A DNA stretch of 64,000 nucleotides from Curtobacterium pusillum (GCF_007680845.1 NZ_VEIY01000001.1:566227-630226), one strand, 5' to 3'; positions 19,309-28,281 are shown, counted from the first letter of the stretch. A program made the numbers and translations. The notes: generated by a model not told the origin, from the letters alone.

Positions 19309-21233
19309 CCACCACCACGCGACGTCTCGGCGGGACCCGCCGCATGACCGTCGGCCAGGCGCTCGTCGAGTTCCTGGCCAACCAGTGGACCGTCGACGGC
19401 GACCACCGTGAGCGGACGATCCCGGGGATCTTCGGCATCTTCGGTCACGGCAACGTCGCCGGCCTCGGCCAGGCGATCAAGCAGCTCCACGTCGAGCAGC
19501 CTGGTCTCCTGCCGTACCACCAGGCGCGCAACGAGCAGGCGATGGTGCACCAGGCGGTCGGCTTCGCGCGGATGCACCGCCGTCGCGCCACGTACGCGTC
19601 GACCGCGTCCGTCGGCCCCGGCGCGGCCAACATGCTCACCGGCGCCGCCCTCGCGACGACCAACCGTCTGCCCGCGCTGCTGCTGCCGTCCGACACCTTC
19701 GCGACGCGGACCACCGACCCGGTGCTGCAGCAGATCGAGATGCCGCACGACACCTCGGTCCAGGTGACCGACGCGTTCCGGCCGCTGTCCCGGTACTTCG
19801 ACCGGGTCGAGCGTCCCGAGCAGCTGTTCTCGATCGCGCTCGCGGCGATGCGCGTCCTCACCGACCCCGCCGAGACCGGCGCGGTCACGATCGCCCTCCC
19901 CGAGGACGTGCAGGCGGAGGCGCTCGACGTGCCGCTCGCGTTCCTCGAGCCGCGGGAGTGGCACGTCCGGCGACCGCTGCCCGAGCACGGTCCGCTCGCC
20001 CGCGCCGTCGCGGCGATCCGAGCGGGGAAGCGCCCCGTCGTCGTCGCCGGCGGCGGGGTGCTGTACTCCGACGCCTCCGACCAGCTCGCCGCCTTCGTCG
20101 AGGCCACCGGCATCCCCGTCGGCACCTCGCAGGCCGGCGGCGGTGCCCTCGCCTGGGACCACCCGCAGTACCTCGGTGGGATCGGCGCGACCGGCACGGC
20201 AGCGGCGAACGCGATCGCCGCGCAGGCCGACGTCGTGATCGGGATCGGCACCCGCTACAGCGACTTCACGACGGCGTCGCGCACCGCGTTCCAGAACCCG
20301 GACGTCACGTTCGTCAACGTGAACATCGCCGCGTTCGACGCCTACAAGCACGGTTCGCAGCTGCCGCTCATCGCCGACGCTCGGGAGGCGCTGGTCGCCC
20401 TGACCACGTCGCTCACGACGGACTCGTCGTACGCGGTCGACGCGGGGTACGCCGCCGAGATCGCCTCGCGCAAGCGGGAGTGGGACCAGACGGTCGACGC
20501 CGCGTTCGCGCCGTCGGGCCTGGCCCTGCCGGGCCAGTCCGAGATCATCGGCGCGGTGCAGTCCGCGACCGATCCCCGCGACGTCGTCATCCAGGCCGCC
20601 GGTTCGCTGCCCGGTGACCTGCACAAGCTCTGGCGCGTTCGGGACGAACTCGGCTACCACGTCGAGTACGCCTTCTCGTGCATGGGGTACGAGATCGCCG
20701 GTGGCATCGGCGTCCGCCGCGGTGCCCCGGACCGCGACGCGATCGTCATGGTCGGCGACGGCTCGTACCTCATGCTCCACACCGAGCTCGTCACGGCCGT
20801 GGCCGAGGGCATCAAGATCGTGGTCGTCCTCATCCAGAACAACGGGTACGCGTCGATCGGGCACCTGTCCGAGACGGTCGGGTCCGAGCGGTACGGCACG
20901 AAGTACCGCTACCTCGACGACACCGGCTCGTTCGAGGGCGACGACGTGCTGCCCGTCGACCTCGCGGCGAACGCCCGTTCCTACGGCGTCGACGTCATCG
21001 AGGTCCGGCCCGGGCCGGACAGCATCGAGGACCTCAAGGCCGCGGTGCGCCAGGCGAAGGCGAACGACCACGCCACGCTCGTGCACGTCCACTCCGACCC
21101 GCTGGTCTACGCGCCCGAGGGCGACGGCTGGTGGGACGTCCCGGTCGCGCAGACCTCCACCCTGCCGAGCACGCAGGCCGCCCGCGCCGCGTACGAGGAG
21201 CGGGTCGCGGTGCAGCGACCCCTGCTCGGCTGA
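19305..21233 (+). CDS. iolD: 3D-(3,5/4)-trihydroxycyclohexane-1,2-dione hydrolase
   Basis: Thiamine-diphosphate enzyme opening the trihydroxycyclohexanedione ring to 5-deoxy-glucuronate. Of 642 residues, the N-terminal PYR domain holds GIFGIFGHGNVAGLGQA and the cofactor Glu region YHQARNEQAMVH. The C-terminal PP domain has the ThDP motif GDGSYLMLH ending in QNNGYASIG. The GTG start at 19305 overlaps the iolB stop (GTGA), with AAAGGAAG just upstream. Frames extending further upstream lie inside iolB. Confidence 0.96.
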   Translation: MTTTTRRLGGTRRMTVGQALVEFLANQWTVDGDHRERTIPGIFGIFGHGNVAGLGQAIKQLHVEQPGLLPYHQARNEQAMVHQAVGFARMHRRRATYASTASVGPGAANMLTGAALATTNRLPALLLPSDTFATRTTDPVLQQIEMPHDTSVQVTDAFRPLSRYFDRVERPEQLFSIALAAMRVLTDPAETGAVTIALPEDVQAEALDVPLAFLEPREWHVRRPLPEHGPLARAVAAIRAGKRPVVVAGGGVLYSDASDQLAAFVEATGIPVGTSQAGGGALAWDHPQYLGGIGATGTAAANAIAAQADVVIGIGTRYSDFTTASRTAFQNPDVTFVNVNIAAFDAYKHGSQLPLIADAREALVALTTSLTTDSSYAVDAGYAAEIASRKREWDQTVDAAFAPSGLALPGQSEIIGAVQSATDPRDVVIQAAGSLPGDLHKLWRVRDELGYHVEYAFSCMGYEIAGGIGVRRGAPDRDAIVMVGDGSYLMLHTELVTAVAEGIKIVVVLIQNNGYASIGHLSETVGSERYGTKYRYLDDTGSFEGDDVLPVDLAANARSYGVDVIEVRPGPDSIEDLKAAVRQAKANDHATLVHVHSDPLVYAPEGDGWWDVPVAQTSTLPSTQAARAAYEERVAVQRPLLG

Positions 21234-21269
21234 ACACCCCCACCACCACTGCAGAAGGACGACGACGTC

Positions 21270-22196
21270 ATGACCGACACCGCCACCGCCACCGACGCCA
21301 TCCGGATCGGTACCGCCCCCGACTCGTGGGGCGTCTGGTTCCCGGACGACCCGAAGCAGGTGCCGTGGCAGCGCTTCCTCGACGAGGCCGCCGCCGCGGG
21401 CTACCGGTGGATCGAGCTCGGCCCGTACGGGTACCTGCCGACCGATCCCGCGCAGCTGTCCGACGAGCTGGAGTCCCGCGGGCTCCAGCTGTCCGCCGGC
21501 ACCGTCTTCACCGGGTTCCACAAGGGGGACGACCAGTTCCAGCGCGCCTGGGACCAGGCGGTGAAGGTCGCCGGCCTCGCCGCTGCGCTCGGCGCCGAGC
21601 ACCTCGTCACCATCCCGGACCTGTGGCGCTCGGACGCCACGGAAGAGGTCCTCGAGTCGCGCACCCTGACCGACGAGCAGTGGGACCGTCTCGGCAAGGG
21701 TCACGACCGGCTCGGCAAGGCACTGCTCGAGGAGTTCGGCGTCCACCAGCAGTTCCACACCCACGCGGACAGCCACGTCGGCACGTACAAGGAGACCGTC
21801 CGGTTCCTGTCGGAGACGGATCCGGCGTACACGAACCTCTGCCTCGACACCGGCCACTTCGCGTACTACGGCGGTGACAACCTCAAGCTCATCGCCGAGC
21901 ACCCGGAGCGCATCGGCTACCTGCACCTCAAGCAGGTGGACACCGACCTGCTGTTCGACGTCCTGAAGAACGACGTCCCGTTCGCGACCGCGGTGTCGCA
22001 GGGCATCATGACCGAGCCGCCGCACGGCACGCCGGAGCTCGCGCCGATCATCGAGGCCGTCGCCGCGATCAACCCGGACGTGTTCGGGATCGTCGAGCAG
22101 GACATGTACGGCTGCTCGGTCGACGCCCCCGGGCCGATCGCCGAGCGCACCTTCCAGCACATCTTCGGTTCCACCTCCGCTGCCCGCGTCTCCTGA
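21270..22196 (+). CDS. iolE: inosose dehydratase
   Basis: Dehydrates scyllo-inosose to trihydroxycyclohexane-1,2-dione. It is a 308-residue xylose-isomerase-like TIM barrel. Conserved stretches: GTAPDSWGVWFPDDPKQVPW at the N-terminus, QQFHTHADSHVGTYKE and CLDTGHFAYYGGDN with metal-binding residues, and IVEQDMYGC. It follows iolD by 36 bases and acts just before it in the pathway. Confidence 0.95.
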   Translation: MTDTATATDAIRIGTAPDSWGVWFPDDPKQVPWQRFLDEAAAAGYRWIELGPYGYLPTDPAQLSDELESRGLQLSAGTVFTGFHKGDDQFQRAWDQAVKVAGLAAALGAEHLVTIPDLWRSDATEEVLESRTLTDEQWDRLGKGHDRLGKALLEEFGVHQQFHTHADSHVGTYKETVRFLSETDPAYTNLCLDTGHFAYYGGDNLKLIAEHPERIGYLHLKQVDTDLLFDVLKNDVPFATAVSQGIMTEPPHGTPELAPIIEAVAAINPDVFGIVEQDMYGCSVDAPGPIAERTFQHIFGSTSAARVS

Positions 22197-22226
22197 CGCG
22201 TCGTCCACCACCACGGGAGCAACACC

Positions 22227-23288
22227 ATGACCACGCAGAACCTCCGCGTCGCCGTCGTCGGCGCCGGCATGATGGGCGCCGACCACGTCCGTCGCATCAC
22301 CGCGAAGATCTCGAACGCCGACGTCGTCGCCGTCGTCGAGCCGGACGAGGCCCGCGCCGCGGCGGCCGCAGCCCTCGCCCCCGGCGCGATCACGGCAGCC
22401 TCCTTCGACGAGGCCCTCGCGCAGACCGAGATCGACGGCGTCATCATCGCGACGCCGGGCTTCCTGCACGAGCCGATCCTCGTGACCGCGCTCGAACGCG
22501 GACTCGCGGTGCTCTGCGAGAAGCCGCTGACGACGAGCGCCGCGGACTCGCTCCGGATCGTCGAGCTCGAGCAGCAGCACGCGGACCGCCCGATCATCCA
22601 GGTCGGGTTCATGCGGCGCTTCGACTCGGGGTACCAGGAGCTCAAGGCACTCCGCGAGTCCGGTGCCAACGGCGCCCTGCTCGCGCTGCACCACGCACAC
22701 CGCAACCCCACGACGCCGCCGAACTTCAACGAGTCGATGCTCATCCACGACTCGGTGATCCACGAGATCGACATCATCCCGTTCCTCACGGGCGAGGCGA
22801 TCACGAACGTCGAGGTCAAGAAGCCGCGCAAGAACTCCCTCGCCCCGGCAGACCTGCCCGAGCCGCAGTTCGTCCTCTTCACCACCGAGTCCGGCACCAT
22901 GGCGATCGTCGAGATCAACGTGAACGCGCAGTTCGGGTACCAGGTCACGACGGACGCGGTGTTCGAGTCGGGTGTGGCGTACATCGGCCGCGAGACCTCG
23001 CAGACGATCGTGTCGGCCGGTGTGTCCGGACAGGGCGTCACCCCGTCGTTCAAGGAGCGCTTCGCGGCCGCGTACGACGAGGAGGTCCAGCGGTGGGTCG
23101 ACGCAGCCCGCCTGGGCGGCATCGACGGCCCGAGCGCCTGGGACGGTTACACGGCCTCAGTCGTCGCCGAGGTCGCAGTGCGTGCGCAGCAGTCCGGTGC
23201 GAACGAGACCGTGGAGTACGCGCTCACGAAGCCGGCGTTCTACGAGCCGGCGTTCTCCGCGGACGACGCGGCGCTCGCGGGGGCCTGA
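22227..23288 (+). CDS. iolG: inositol 2-dehydrogenase
   Basis: NAD-dependent oxidation of myo-inositol to scyllo-inosose, the entry step. It is a 353-residue Gfo/Idh/MocA oxidoreductase with Rossmann motif VVGAGMMGADHVRRI and the EKPL motif (LCEKPLTTS) carrying the catalytic Lys. NESMLIHDSVIHEIDIIPFL holds the substrate-side Asp and His. Confidence 0.94.
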   Translation: MTTQNLRVAVVGAGMMGADHVRRITAKISNADVVAVVEPDEARAAAAAALAPGAITAASFDEALAQTEIDGVIIATPGFLHEPILVTALERGLAVLCEKPLTTSAADSLRIVELEQQHADRPIIQVGFMRRFDSGYQELKALRESGANGALLALHHAHRNPTTPPNFNESMLIHDSVIHEIDIIPFLTGEAITNVEVKKPRKNSLAPADLPEPQFVLFTTESGTMAIVEINVNAQFGYQVTTDAVFESGVAYIGRETSQTIVSAGVSGQGVTPSFKERFAAAYDEEVQRWVDAARLGGIDGPSAWDGYTASVVAEVAVRAQQSGANETVEYALTKPAFYEPAFSADDAALAGA

Positions 23289-23293
23289 GCACA

Positions 23294-24163
23294 GTGCCGA
23301 AGATCGCACTCGACCCCACGCCGTTCCACCACGACCTGTCGCTGCTCGAGTTCCCGCGGAAGGTCGCCGACCTCGGGTACGAGTACCTGCAGCTGACGCC
23401 GCACAAGGACTTCATCCCGTTCTACCGGCACCCGAAGGCCGACGACGACCTGGTCGACGCCTTCGCCGCAGCATGTCGTGACGCCGGTGTCGGCGTGGCG
23501 AGCGTCCTGCCGGTGCTCCGCTGGTCGGGCCCCGACCGCGATGCGCGGGAAGCCGCCGTGCACAAGTGGAAGCGGGTCATCGAGATCACGAAGCGCCTCG
23601 GTGTCGACACGATCAACACCGAGTTCTCCGGCCGCCCCGAGCGCGCCGAGGAGTCCGAGGACGCCTTCTACCGTTCGATGGACGAGCTCCTCCCGATCAT
23701 CGAGGACGCCGACCTCCGCGTGCTCATCGACCCGCACCCCGACGACTTCGTCGAGGACGGTCTCGAGGCGCTCCGGGTGATCCGCGGCCTCAACTCGAAG
23801 CACGTCGGCTTCGTCTACGTCGCCTGCCACACGTTCCACTACGGCGGCGACATGGACGCGATCATGGACGCCGCCGGTGACTCGCTGCAGCTCGTCCACG
23901 TCGCGGACGCCTACGACCACCGCCGGTCGCACGGCCTCCGCTACATCTCGAACCCGCCCGGCAACACCGCGCGCGTCCACCAGCACCTGCCGATCGGTCG
24001 GGCCGACGTCGACTTCGACGCGTTCTGGGCCGGCCTCGACCGCATCGGCTTCTCCGCGCGCGAGGACACCGTCGCCGTCTCCAGCGTCTTCGCCGAGGAC
24101 GAGAACGCCGACGAGGTCTCGCGGTACCAACTCGAAGCGATCACGAAGGGACTCACCCGATGA
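23294..24163 (+). CDS. iolH: IolH-like sugar phosphate isomerase/epimerase
   Basis: A 289-residue xylose-isomerase-like TIM barrel (AP endonuclease family 2) of the IolH/IolI type, found in most inositol clusters, with no firmly known reaction. Likely metal ligands are in NTEFSGRPE, VLIDPHPDDF, YVACHTFHYGGD and LVHVADAYDH. The GTG start lies 5 bases after iolG, and the stop overlaps the next start (ATGA). Confidence 0.85.
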   Translation: MPKIALDPTPFHHDLSLLEFPRKVADLGYEYLQLTPHKDFIPFYRHPKADDDLVDAFAAACRDAGVGVASVLPVLRWSGPDRDAREAAVHKWKRVIEITKRLGVDTINTEFSGRPERAEESEDAFYRSMDELLPIIEDADLRVLIDPHPDDFVEDGLEALRVIRGLNSKHVGFVYVACHTFHYGGDMDAIMDAAGDSLQLVHVADAYDHRRSHGLRYISNPPGNTARVHQHLPIGRADVDFDAFWAGLDRIGFSAREDTVAVSSVFAEDENADEVSRYQLEAITKGLTR

Positions 24164-25275
24164 CGAACACCCTCGAGACCACCCCGGCGCCGACCAGCGC
24201 CGACACCCGGCCCGTCACCCTGCAGGCCGCGACGCAGACCGTCACGGCGCTCTGGAACGACTCCGCCGACCCGCGGGAGCTCGCCACCGCCATCACCGAG
24301 TACGGCGCCGTCGGGGCGACCTGCAACCCGGTCATCGCGTACACGTGCATCCAGCAGGACCCGACGACGTGGGAGCCGCGGATCCGCGAGATCGCTGCCG
24401 AGCACCCGACCGCGGGGGAGGCCTGGATCGGCTGGAAGGCGGTCGAGGAGCTCTCCATCGCCGCGGCCGCGCAACTGCTGCCGGCGTTCGAGGCGTCCGG
24501 TGGACGCAACGGGCGCCTGTCCATGCAGACCGACCCGCGCCTCCACCGTGACCGGGACGCACTCGTCGAGCAGGCCGTGCGGTTCTCGGGTCTCGCGCCG
24601 AACATCATCGTGAAGATCCCCGCCACGAAGGTCGGGATCGCTGCGATCGAGGAAGCCGCGTACCGCGGGGTCTCGATCAACGCAACGGTGTCGTTCACGG
24701 TGCCGCAGGTCGTCGCCGTGGGCGAGGCCATCGAGCGGGCCCTCGACCGTCGCGCGGCCGACCGGCTGCCGGAGCAGGAGTTCGGCCACGTCGTCACGCT
24801 CATGGCCGGTCGGTTCGACGACTGGCTCAAGACGGTCGTCAAGCGCGACCACGTCATGGTCGACCCCGGGATCCTCGAGTGGGCCGGCGTCGCCGCCGTG
24901 AAGAACGCGTACCGGATCTTCCAGGAGCGAGGGTTCCGGTCGCGCGTCCTCGTGGCAGCGTTCCGCAACGCGCTGCAGTGGTCGGAGTTCCAGGGCGGTG
25001 ACCTCGTCGTCTCCCCGCCGTTCCAGTGGTCGAAGGACATCAACGACAACGCGTTCCCGTGGCGTCCCGACGCGATCGACGACGAGGTGCCGGCGTCCGT
25101 GATCGCAGCGCTCCGAGCGGCGACGCCCGAGTTCGCCCGCGGCTACGACGAGGACGGCATGACGATCGACGAGTTCGACCGGTTCGGGGCGACGGTGACG
25201 ACACTGCGGCAGTTCCTCGACGCCGACGCCAAGCTCGACGCCCTCGTCCGCGACATCATCGTCCCCGCCGCGTAG
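24160..25275 (+). CDS. transaldolase-family protein within the inositol operon
   Basis: A 371-residue class I aldolase-fold protein. It has an N-terminal ALWNDSADPRELATAI, GAVGATCNPVIAYTCIQQD (the TNP-like substrate loop), NIIVKIPATKVG with the probable Schiff-base Lys152, and ISVNATVSFT-like SINATVSFTVPQVV. It is not the operon-typical IolJ, and its embedding in the operon (ATGA overlap with iolH) implies work on an inositol-derived sugar acid or C3 product. It may cleave DKG-6-phosphate or recycle products; the substrate is not predictable. Confidence 0.8.
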   Translation: MTNTLETTPAPTSADTRPVTLQAATQTVTALWNDSADPRELATAITEYGAVGATCNPVIAYTCIQQDPTTWEPRIREIAAEHPTAGEAWIGWKAVEELSIAAAAQLLPAFEASGGRNGRLSMQTDPRLHRDRDALVEQAVRFSGLAPNIIVKIPATKVGIAAIEEAAYRGVSINATVSFTVPQVVAVGEAIERALDRRAADRLPEQEFGHVVTLMAGRFDDWLKTVVKRDHVMVDPGILEWAGVAAVKNAYRIFQERGFRSRVLVAAFRNALQWSEFQGGDLVVSPPFQWSKDINDNAFPWRPDAIDDEVPASVIAALRAATPEFARGYDEDGMTIDEFDRFGATVTTLRQFLDADAKLDALVRDIIVPAA

Positions 25276-25304
25276 CGGCGAGGACCCCGACAGCAGGAGG
25301 CACC

Positions 25305-25712
25305 GTGCCACTCGTCCGTATCGACCTCGCCACCGGGCGTACCCCCGAGCAGGTCCGCGCCATCGCCGACGCGATCCACCGAGCCATCGTCGACGTGTAC
25401 GGCATCCCCGTCCGCGACCGGTTCCAGGTCATCACCGAGCACCCGGCGCAGCAGATCATCGCGGAGGACGCCGGACTCGGGTTCGAGCGCACGGACGGGG
25501 TGCTCGTCATCCAGGTGTTCACCCAGCGAGGCCGCTCCGACGAGGCGAAGACCGCGCTGTACGCCGCGATCCACGACGCCCTCGCCGGGGTCGGCGTGGC
25601 GAGCGAGGACGTCTTCATCGGCTACGTCGAGAACGGCCCCCAGGACTGGTCGTTCGGCTTCGGGCGGGCGCAGTACGTCACCGGCGAGCTCGGGGTCCCC
25701 GCCTCGGCGTGA
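25305..25712 (+). CDS. tautomerase-superfamily protein, probable malonate semialdehyde decarboxylase
   Basis: A 135-residue protein starting at a GTG with a perfect AGGAGG 4 bases upstream. Removal of the initiator leaves Pro1 (PLVRIDLATG), the catalytic base of the tautomerase superfamily. Numbered from Pro1, Asp37, the pair Arg74/Arg76, Trp114 and Phe116 lie at or within one position of residues I recall as important in Pseudomonas pavonaceae malonate semialdehyde decarboxylase. Inositol breakdown yields malonate semialdehyde, so a side route to acetaldehyde and CO2 fits. Last gene of the operon, convergent with gntR 3 bases away. Confidence 0.75.
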   Translation: MPLVRIDLATGRTPEQVRAIADAIHRAIVDVYGIPVRDRFQVITEHPAQQIIAEDAGLGFERTDGVLVIQVFTQRGRSDEAKTALYAAIHDALAGVGVASEDVFIGYVENGPQDWSFGFGRAQYVTGELGVPASA

Positions 25713-25715
25713 GGC

Positions 25716-26474
25716 CTACTTGTCGACGAGGGTGACCTCGAACGAGTAGCGGTCGGGTCGGTAGCAGTGGACGCCGTACTCGACCGCTCGGCCGGAGGCG
25801 TCGTACGCGGTGCGGCTCATCGTCAGCACCGGGTCGCCGTCCTCGATCTCGAGCAGGGCGGCCTCGTCGCCGACGACGGCACGGGCGCCGATCCGCTGCT
25901 TCGCGACCCGCATCGTCACGCCGCGCCCGCGCAGCAGCTGGTACAGACCGTGCGTCTGCAGGTCCTCGTCGGTGATCTCCAAGAACTCCGGCGGGAGGTA
26001 GTTCTCGAGCACCGCCATCGGCACGTCCTCGGCGAACCGCACGCGGCGGATGTGCGCGACCGTGGTGCCCGGCTCGAGCCCGAGCGCCTCGGCGACGACG
26101 TCCGACGCGGGGACGTCGTTCCGTTCGAGCAGCTTCGTGGCCGGCGCCTGCGATCCCTGTGCGAGGTCGTCGTAGAGGCTCGTCAGCTCGACCTTGCGGG
26201 TCACCGGTCCGTGCACGACCTGCGTGCCGATGCCCCGCCGACGGACGAGCAGGCCCTTGTCGACGAGGTCCTGGATGGCCCGACGGATCGTCGGACGGGA
26301 CAGCCCGAGCCGCTCACCGAGCGCGATCTCGTTCTCCAGCCGCGCTCCCGGGGGCATCGCGCCGGACCGGATCGACTCCTCGATGCGTGACGCCACCTGG
26401 AAGTAGAGGGGCATCGGACCCGACCGGTCCAGGTCCATGAACAGGTCGGACGGCAGCTGGCCATCGTTGGTCAT
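25716..26474 (-). CDS. GntR/HutC family regulator, likely repressor of the iol operon
   Basis: A 252-residue regulator with an N-terminal winged helix (GPMPLYFQVASRIEESIRSG, then LGLSRPTIRRAIQDLVDKGL) and a C-terminal UTRA ligand domain of the chorismate-lyase fold. It is convergent with the last iol gene. The palindrome AATGTCGTGACAAT upstream of it resembles the site at the iolC promoter, so autoregulation and control by an inositol intermediate are likely. Corynebacterial IolR is also GntR-type, but orthology is not established here. Confidence 0.9.
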   Translation of the reverse strand: MTNDGQLPSDLFMDLDRSGPMPLYFQVASRIEESIRSGAMPPGARLENEIALGERLGLSRPTIRRAIQDLVDKGLLVRRRGIGTQVVHGPVTRKVELTSLYDDLAQGSQAPATKLLERNDVPASDVVAEALGLEPGTTVAHIRRVRFAEDVPMAVLENYLPPEFLEITDEDLQTHGLYQLLRGRGVTMRVAKQRIGARAVVGDEAALLEIEDGDPVLTMSRTAYDASGRAVEYGVHCYRPDRYSFEVTLVDK

Positions 26475-26520
26475 CGCGGTCCTTCAGGGAGTGCGGGGGT
26501 CGGCAACGGCGCCGACGGGG

Positions 26521-26534
26521 AATGTCGTGACAAT
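26521..26534. promoter_or_regulatory. candidate GntR operator upstream of gntR
   Basis: AATGTC-GT-GACAAT, a 14-base inverted repeat with one mismatched pair, lies 47 bases upstream of the gntR start. It matches the iolC promoter site (ATGTAATGACATT) at 10 of 13 bases on the same strand. Confidence 0.55.
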
Positions 26535-26552
26535 ACCACCGGGGGTTCGGCG

Positions 26553-27035
26553 TCAGCGTTCGACGACGGCCTTGAGCTGCGCGAGTCCCTTGTCGAAGTC
26601 CCCGCCGATGAGCTTGTCCATGTTGATGAAGGTCCCGACGATGCGGGACATCGTGGTGCGCGGGCTCGTCATCATCCAGACCACACGGGTCCCGGCGTCG
26701 GTCCCGGCACCGGTCCCGGCACCGGTCTCGTCGAGACGGAACACGCACGTGCTCGACGAGCGGAACGGTGCCGTGAAGCGGAGGTCGATGTCGACCCGGT
26801 GCGGGGCGATGCCGGTCACCCGCATGTCGCCGGCGCCGGCCTTGCGGTTCCCCTTCCACGCGTACGTCGAACCGACCGTGCCTGGCTCGCCGCCGTACTC
26901 GCGGTGCAGGTCGGGGTCCTGCCCTTCCCACGGCGACCACTCGGTCCAGCGGTGGAGGTCGGCGAGGTGCGGGAGGATCGCCGCGGCCGGTGCCGCGACG
27001 ACGATCGATCGCTCGATGGTGGTGGTCGCGGGCAC
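26553..27035 (-). CDS. SRPBCC (polyketide cyclase/START-like) family protein
   Basis: A 160-residue helix-grip protein. It starts IERSIVVAAPAAAILPHLAD, then WTEWSPWEG and YAWKGNRKAGAG, the usual layout of SRPBCC proteins that bind small hydrophobic ligands. A short internal Gly-Ala-Thr repeat (GAGTGAGTDAGT) comes from CCGGCACCGGTC-like DNA repeats. Ligand and role unknown. Same strand as gntR, 78 bases upstream of it. Confidence 0.8.
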   Translation of the reverse strand: MPATTTIERSIVVAAPAAAILPHLADLHRWTEWSPWEGQDPDLHREYGGEPGTVGSTYAWKGNRKAGAGDMRVTGIAPHRVDIDLRFTAPFRSSSTCVFRLDETGAGTGAGTDAGTRVVWMMTSPRTTMSRIVGTFINMDKLIGGDFDKGLAQLKAVVER

Positions 27036-27057
27036 GTGCGTCTCCCTCGTTCGTCCG

Positions 27058-27693
27058 TCAGTCGGCGAAGATCATCGGGCGGTTCGACAGCCGGGGCTGC
27101 GGGGCGGTGCGGGGCTTCTCGACGCGGGGCCGGACCGGGGCGATCGCGACGCGGGTGGCAGCGCCCAGCGCCTCGACCGTGTCGGTGCCGTGCCGGCCGG
27201 CAGCGTGCACGACGATCGCCGCGCACGCTTCGGCGTCCGCAGCGGCGTCGTGGTGCTGGAAGCCCTCGAAGCCGGCCGCGCGAGCGGCCATCGGCAGCCG
27301 GTACGAATCGAGCGTGTAGGTCTTGCGGGCCACCTGCAGCGAGCACATCGAGTGGTGCTCCGCCAGGTCCGTGCCCGTCGCCGAGCACCCACCCGCGATG
27401 ACGCCCATGTCGAAGCGCGCGTTGTGGGCGACCAGGACGTCACCGTCCGCGAACGCCACGATGTCGAGGTACTGCTCGGCCCACCCTTTGGCGTGCTGGA
27501 CGTCCGAGGCGACGATGCCGTGGATGCGGGTGTTCCACTCGAGGAAGGCGTCGTGCCCGAACGGCGGCCGGATGAACCACGAGGCGCGGTCCACGACCTT
27601 CCCCGACCGGACCTTGACGAGTCCGACCGAGCAGGCGCTGGCGGGCGAGCTGTTCGCGGTCTCGAAGTCGATCGCGGTGAAGTTCAACGGCAC
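27058..27693 (-). CDS. DEDDh 3'-5' exonuclease (DnaQ-like)
   Basis: A 211-residue exonuclease-domain protein. Catalytic acids: Asp and Glu in TAIDFETANSSP, Asp in VLVAHNARFDMGVI, and the His-Asp pair in FQHHDAAADAEACA, giving DEDDh. The C-terminal 35 residues are Arg/Pro-rich (VRPRVEKPRTAPQPRLSNRP), possibly for nucleic-acid binding. I chose the GTG at 27693 (VPLNFTAIDFET), matching the usual family N-terminus; a GTG at 27738 would add 15 residues. Probably DNA repair or small-RNA turnover. Confidence 0.85.
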   Translation of the reverse strand: MPLNFTAIDFETANSSPASACSVGLVKVRSGKVVDRASWFIRPPFGHDAFLEWNTRIHGIVASDVQHAKGWAEQYLDIVAFADGDVLVAHNARFDMGVIAGGCSATGTDLAEHHSMCSLQVARKTYTLDSYRLPMAARAAGFEGFQHHDAAADAEACAAIVVHAAGRHGTDTVEALGAATRVAIAPVRPRVEKPRTAPQPRLSNRPMIFAD

Positions 27694-27762
27694 GTCCCGA
27701 TCGTCGCACGCGTCACCGACATCGCCGGAAGCGAACACGGCGTTGCGCCACGGCCGTGGGCG

Positions 27763-28224
27763 TCAGCGGCGGCGCGTCCGCCGGGATCCCCGCTGCCGGC
27801 GTGCGGTCGCCCGCCAGGTCGCCGCGCGCCGTGCCCGCTCCCGTGCGAGCTGCGGTGCGAGGACCGAGCCGACGACCTCGTACGCGATCGCGGCGCCGTC
27901 GATGCGCCACCGGCGGGGGAGGCTCTCGACGTGTGCCGTGAAGGCGGCCGCGAAGTCGCTCGTCACCGGCGGGAACGCGATGCCAGCGGGCGGGGTGCGC
28001 AGCGCGAAGGCGTCCTCCGCGTCGTGGTCGATCGAGTCGTCCGCGGCGTCGTAGGTGACGAGGACGTCCGCCTCGAGCTCCGCCATCGCGTCGTGGAGGG
28101 CGTCGAGATCACGGAGCGGCAGTGCCTCCAGCGCGGCGATCGTCTCCGGCGCCACGTACCGGCGCTGTGCCCGCCGGTCGAGCCCCATCGAGTGCACACC
28201 GCGTCGGTCTCGTTCGAACCACAT
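27763..28224 (-). CDS. hypothetical protein with basic C-terminal tail
   Basis: A 153-residue protein I do not recognise. It starts MWFERDRRGVHSMGLDRRAQ, with GGAGG 7 bases upstream. The middle is acidic (LVTYDAADDSIDHDAEDAF) and the last 25 residues are strongly Arg-rich (RERARRAATWRATARR), which suggests nucleic-acid contact. It is divergent from ychF. Confidence 0.6.
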   Translation of the reverse strand: MWFERDRRGVHSMGLDRRAQRRYVAPETIAALEALPLRDLDALHDAMAELEADVLVTYDAADDSIDHDAEDAFALRTPPAGIAFPPVTSDFAAAFTAHVESLPRRWRIDGAAIAYEVVGSVLAPQLARERARRAATWRATARRQRGSRRTRRR

Positions 28225-28281
28225 CGAGCGTCCTCCCTCTCGTCGTCCCGCACCACCGTGCCACATCGTGCGCTCCGGCGG

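Noticed and set aside
19170..22763. 1197-codon minus-strand open frame
   Set aside because: Antisense to iolD, iolE and iolG, with only charged low-complexity protein.
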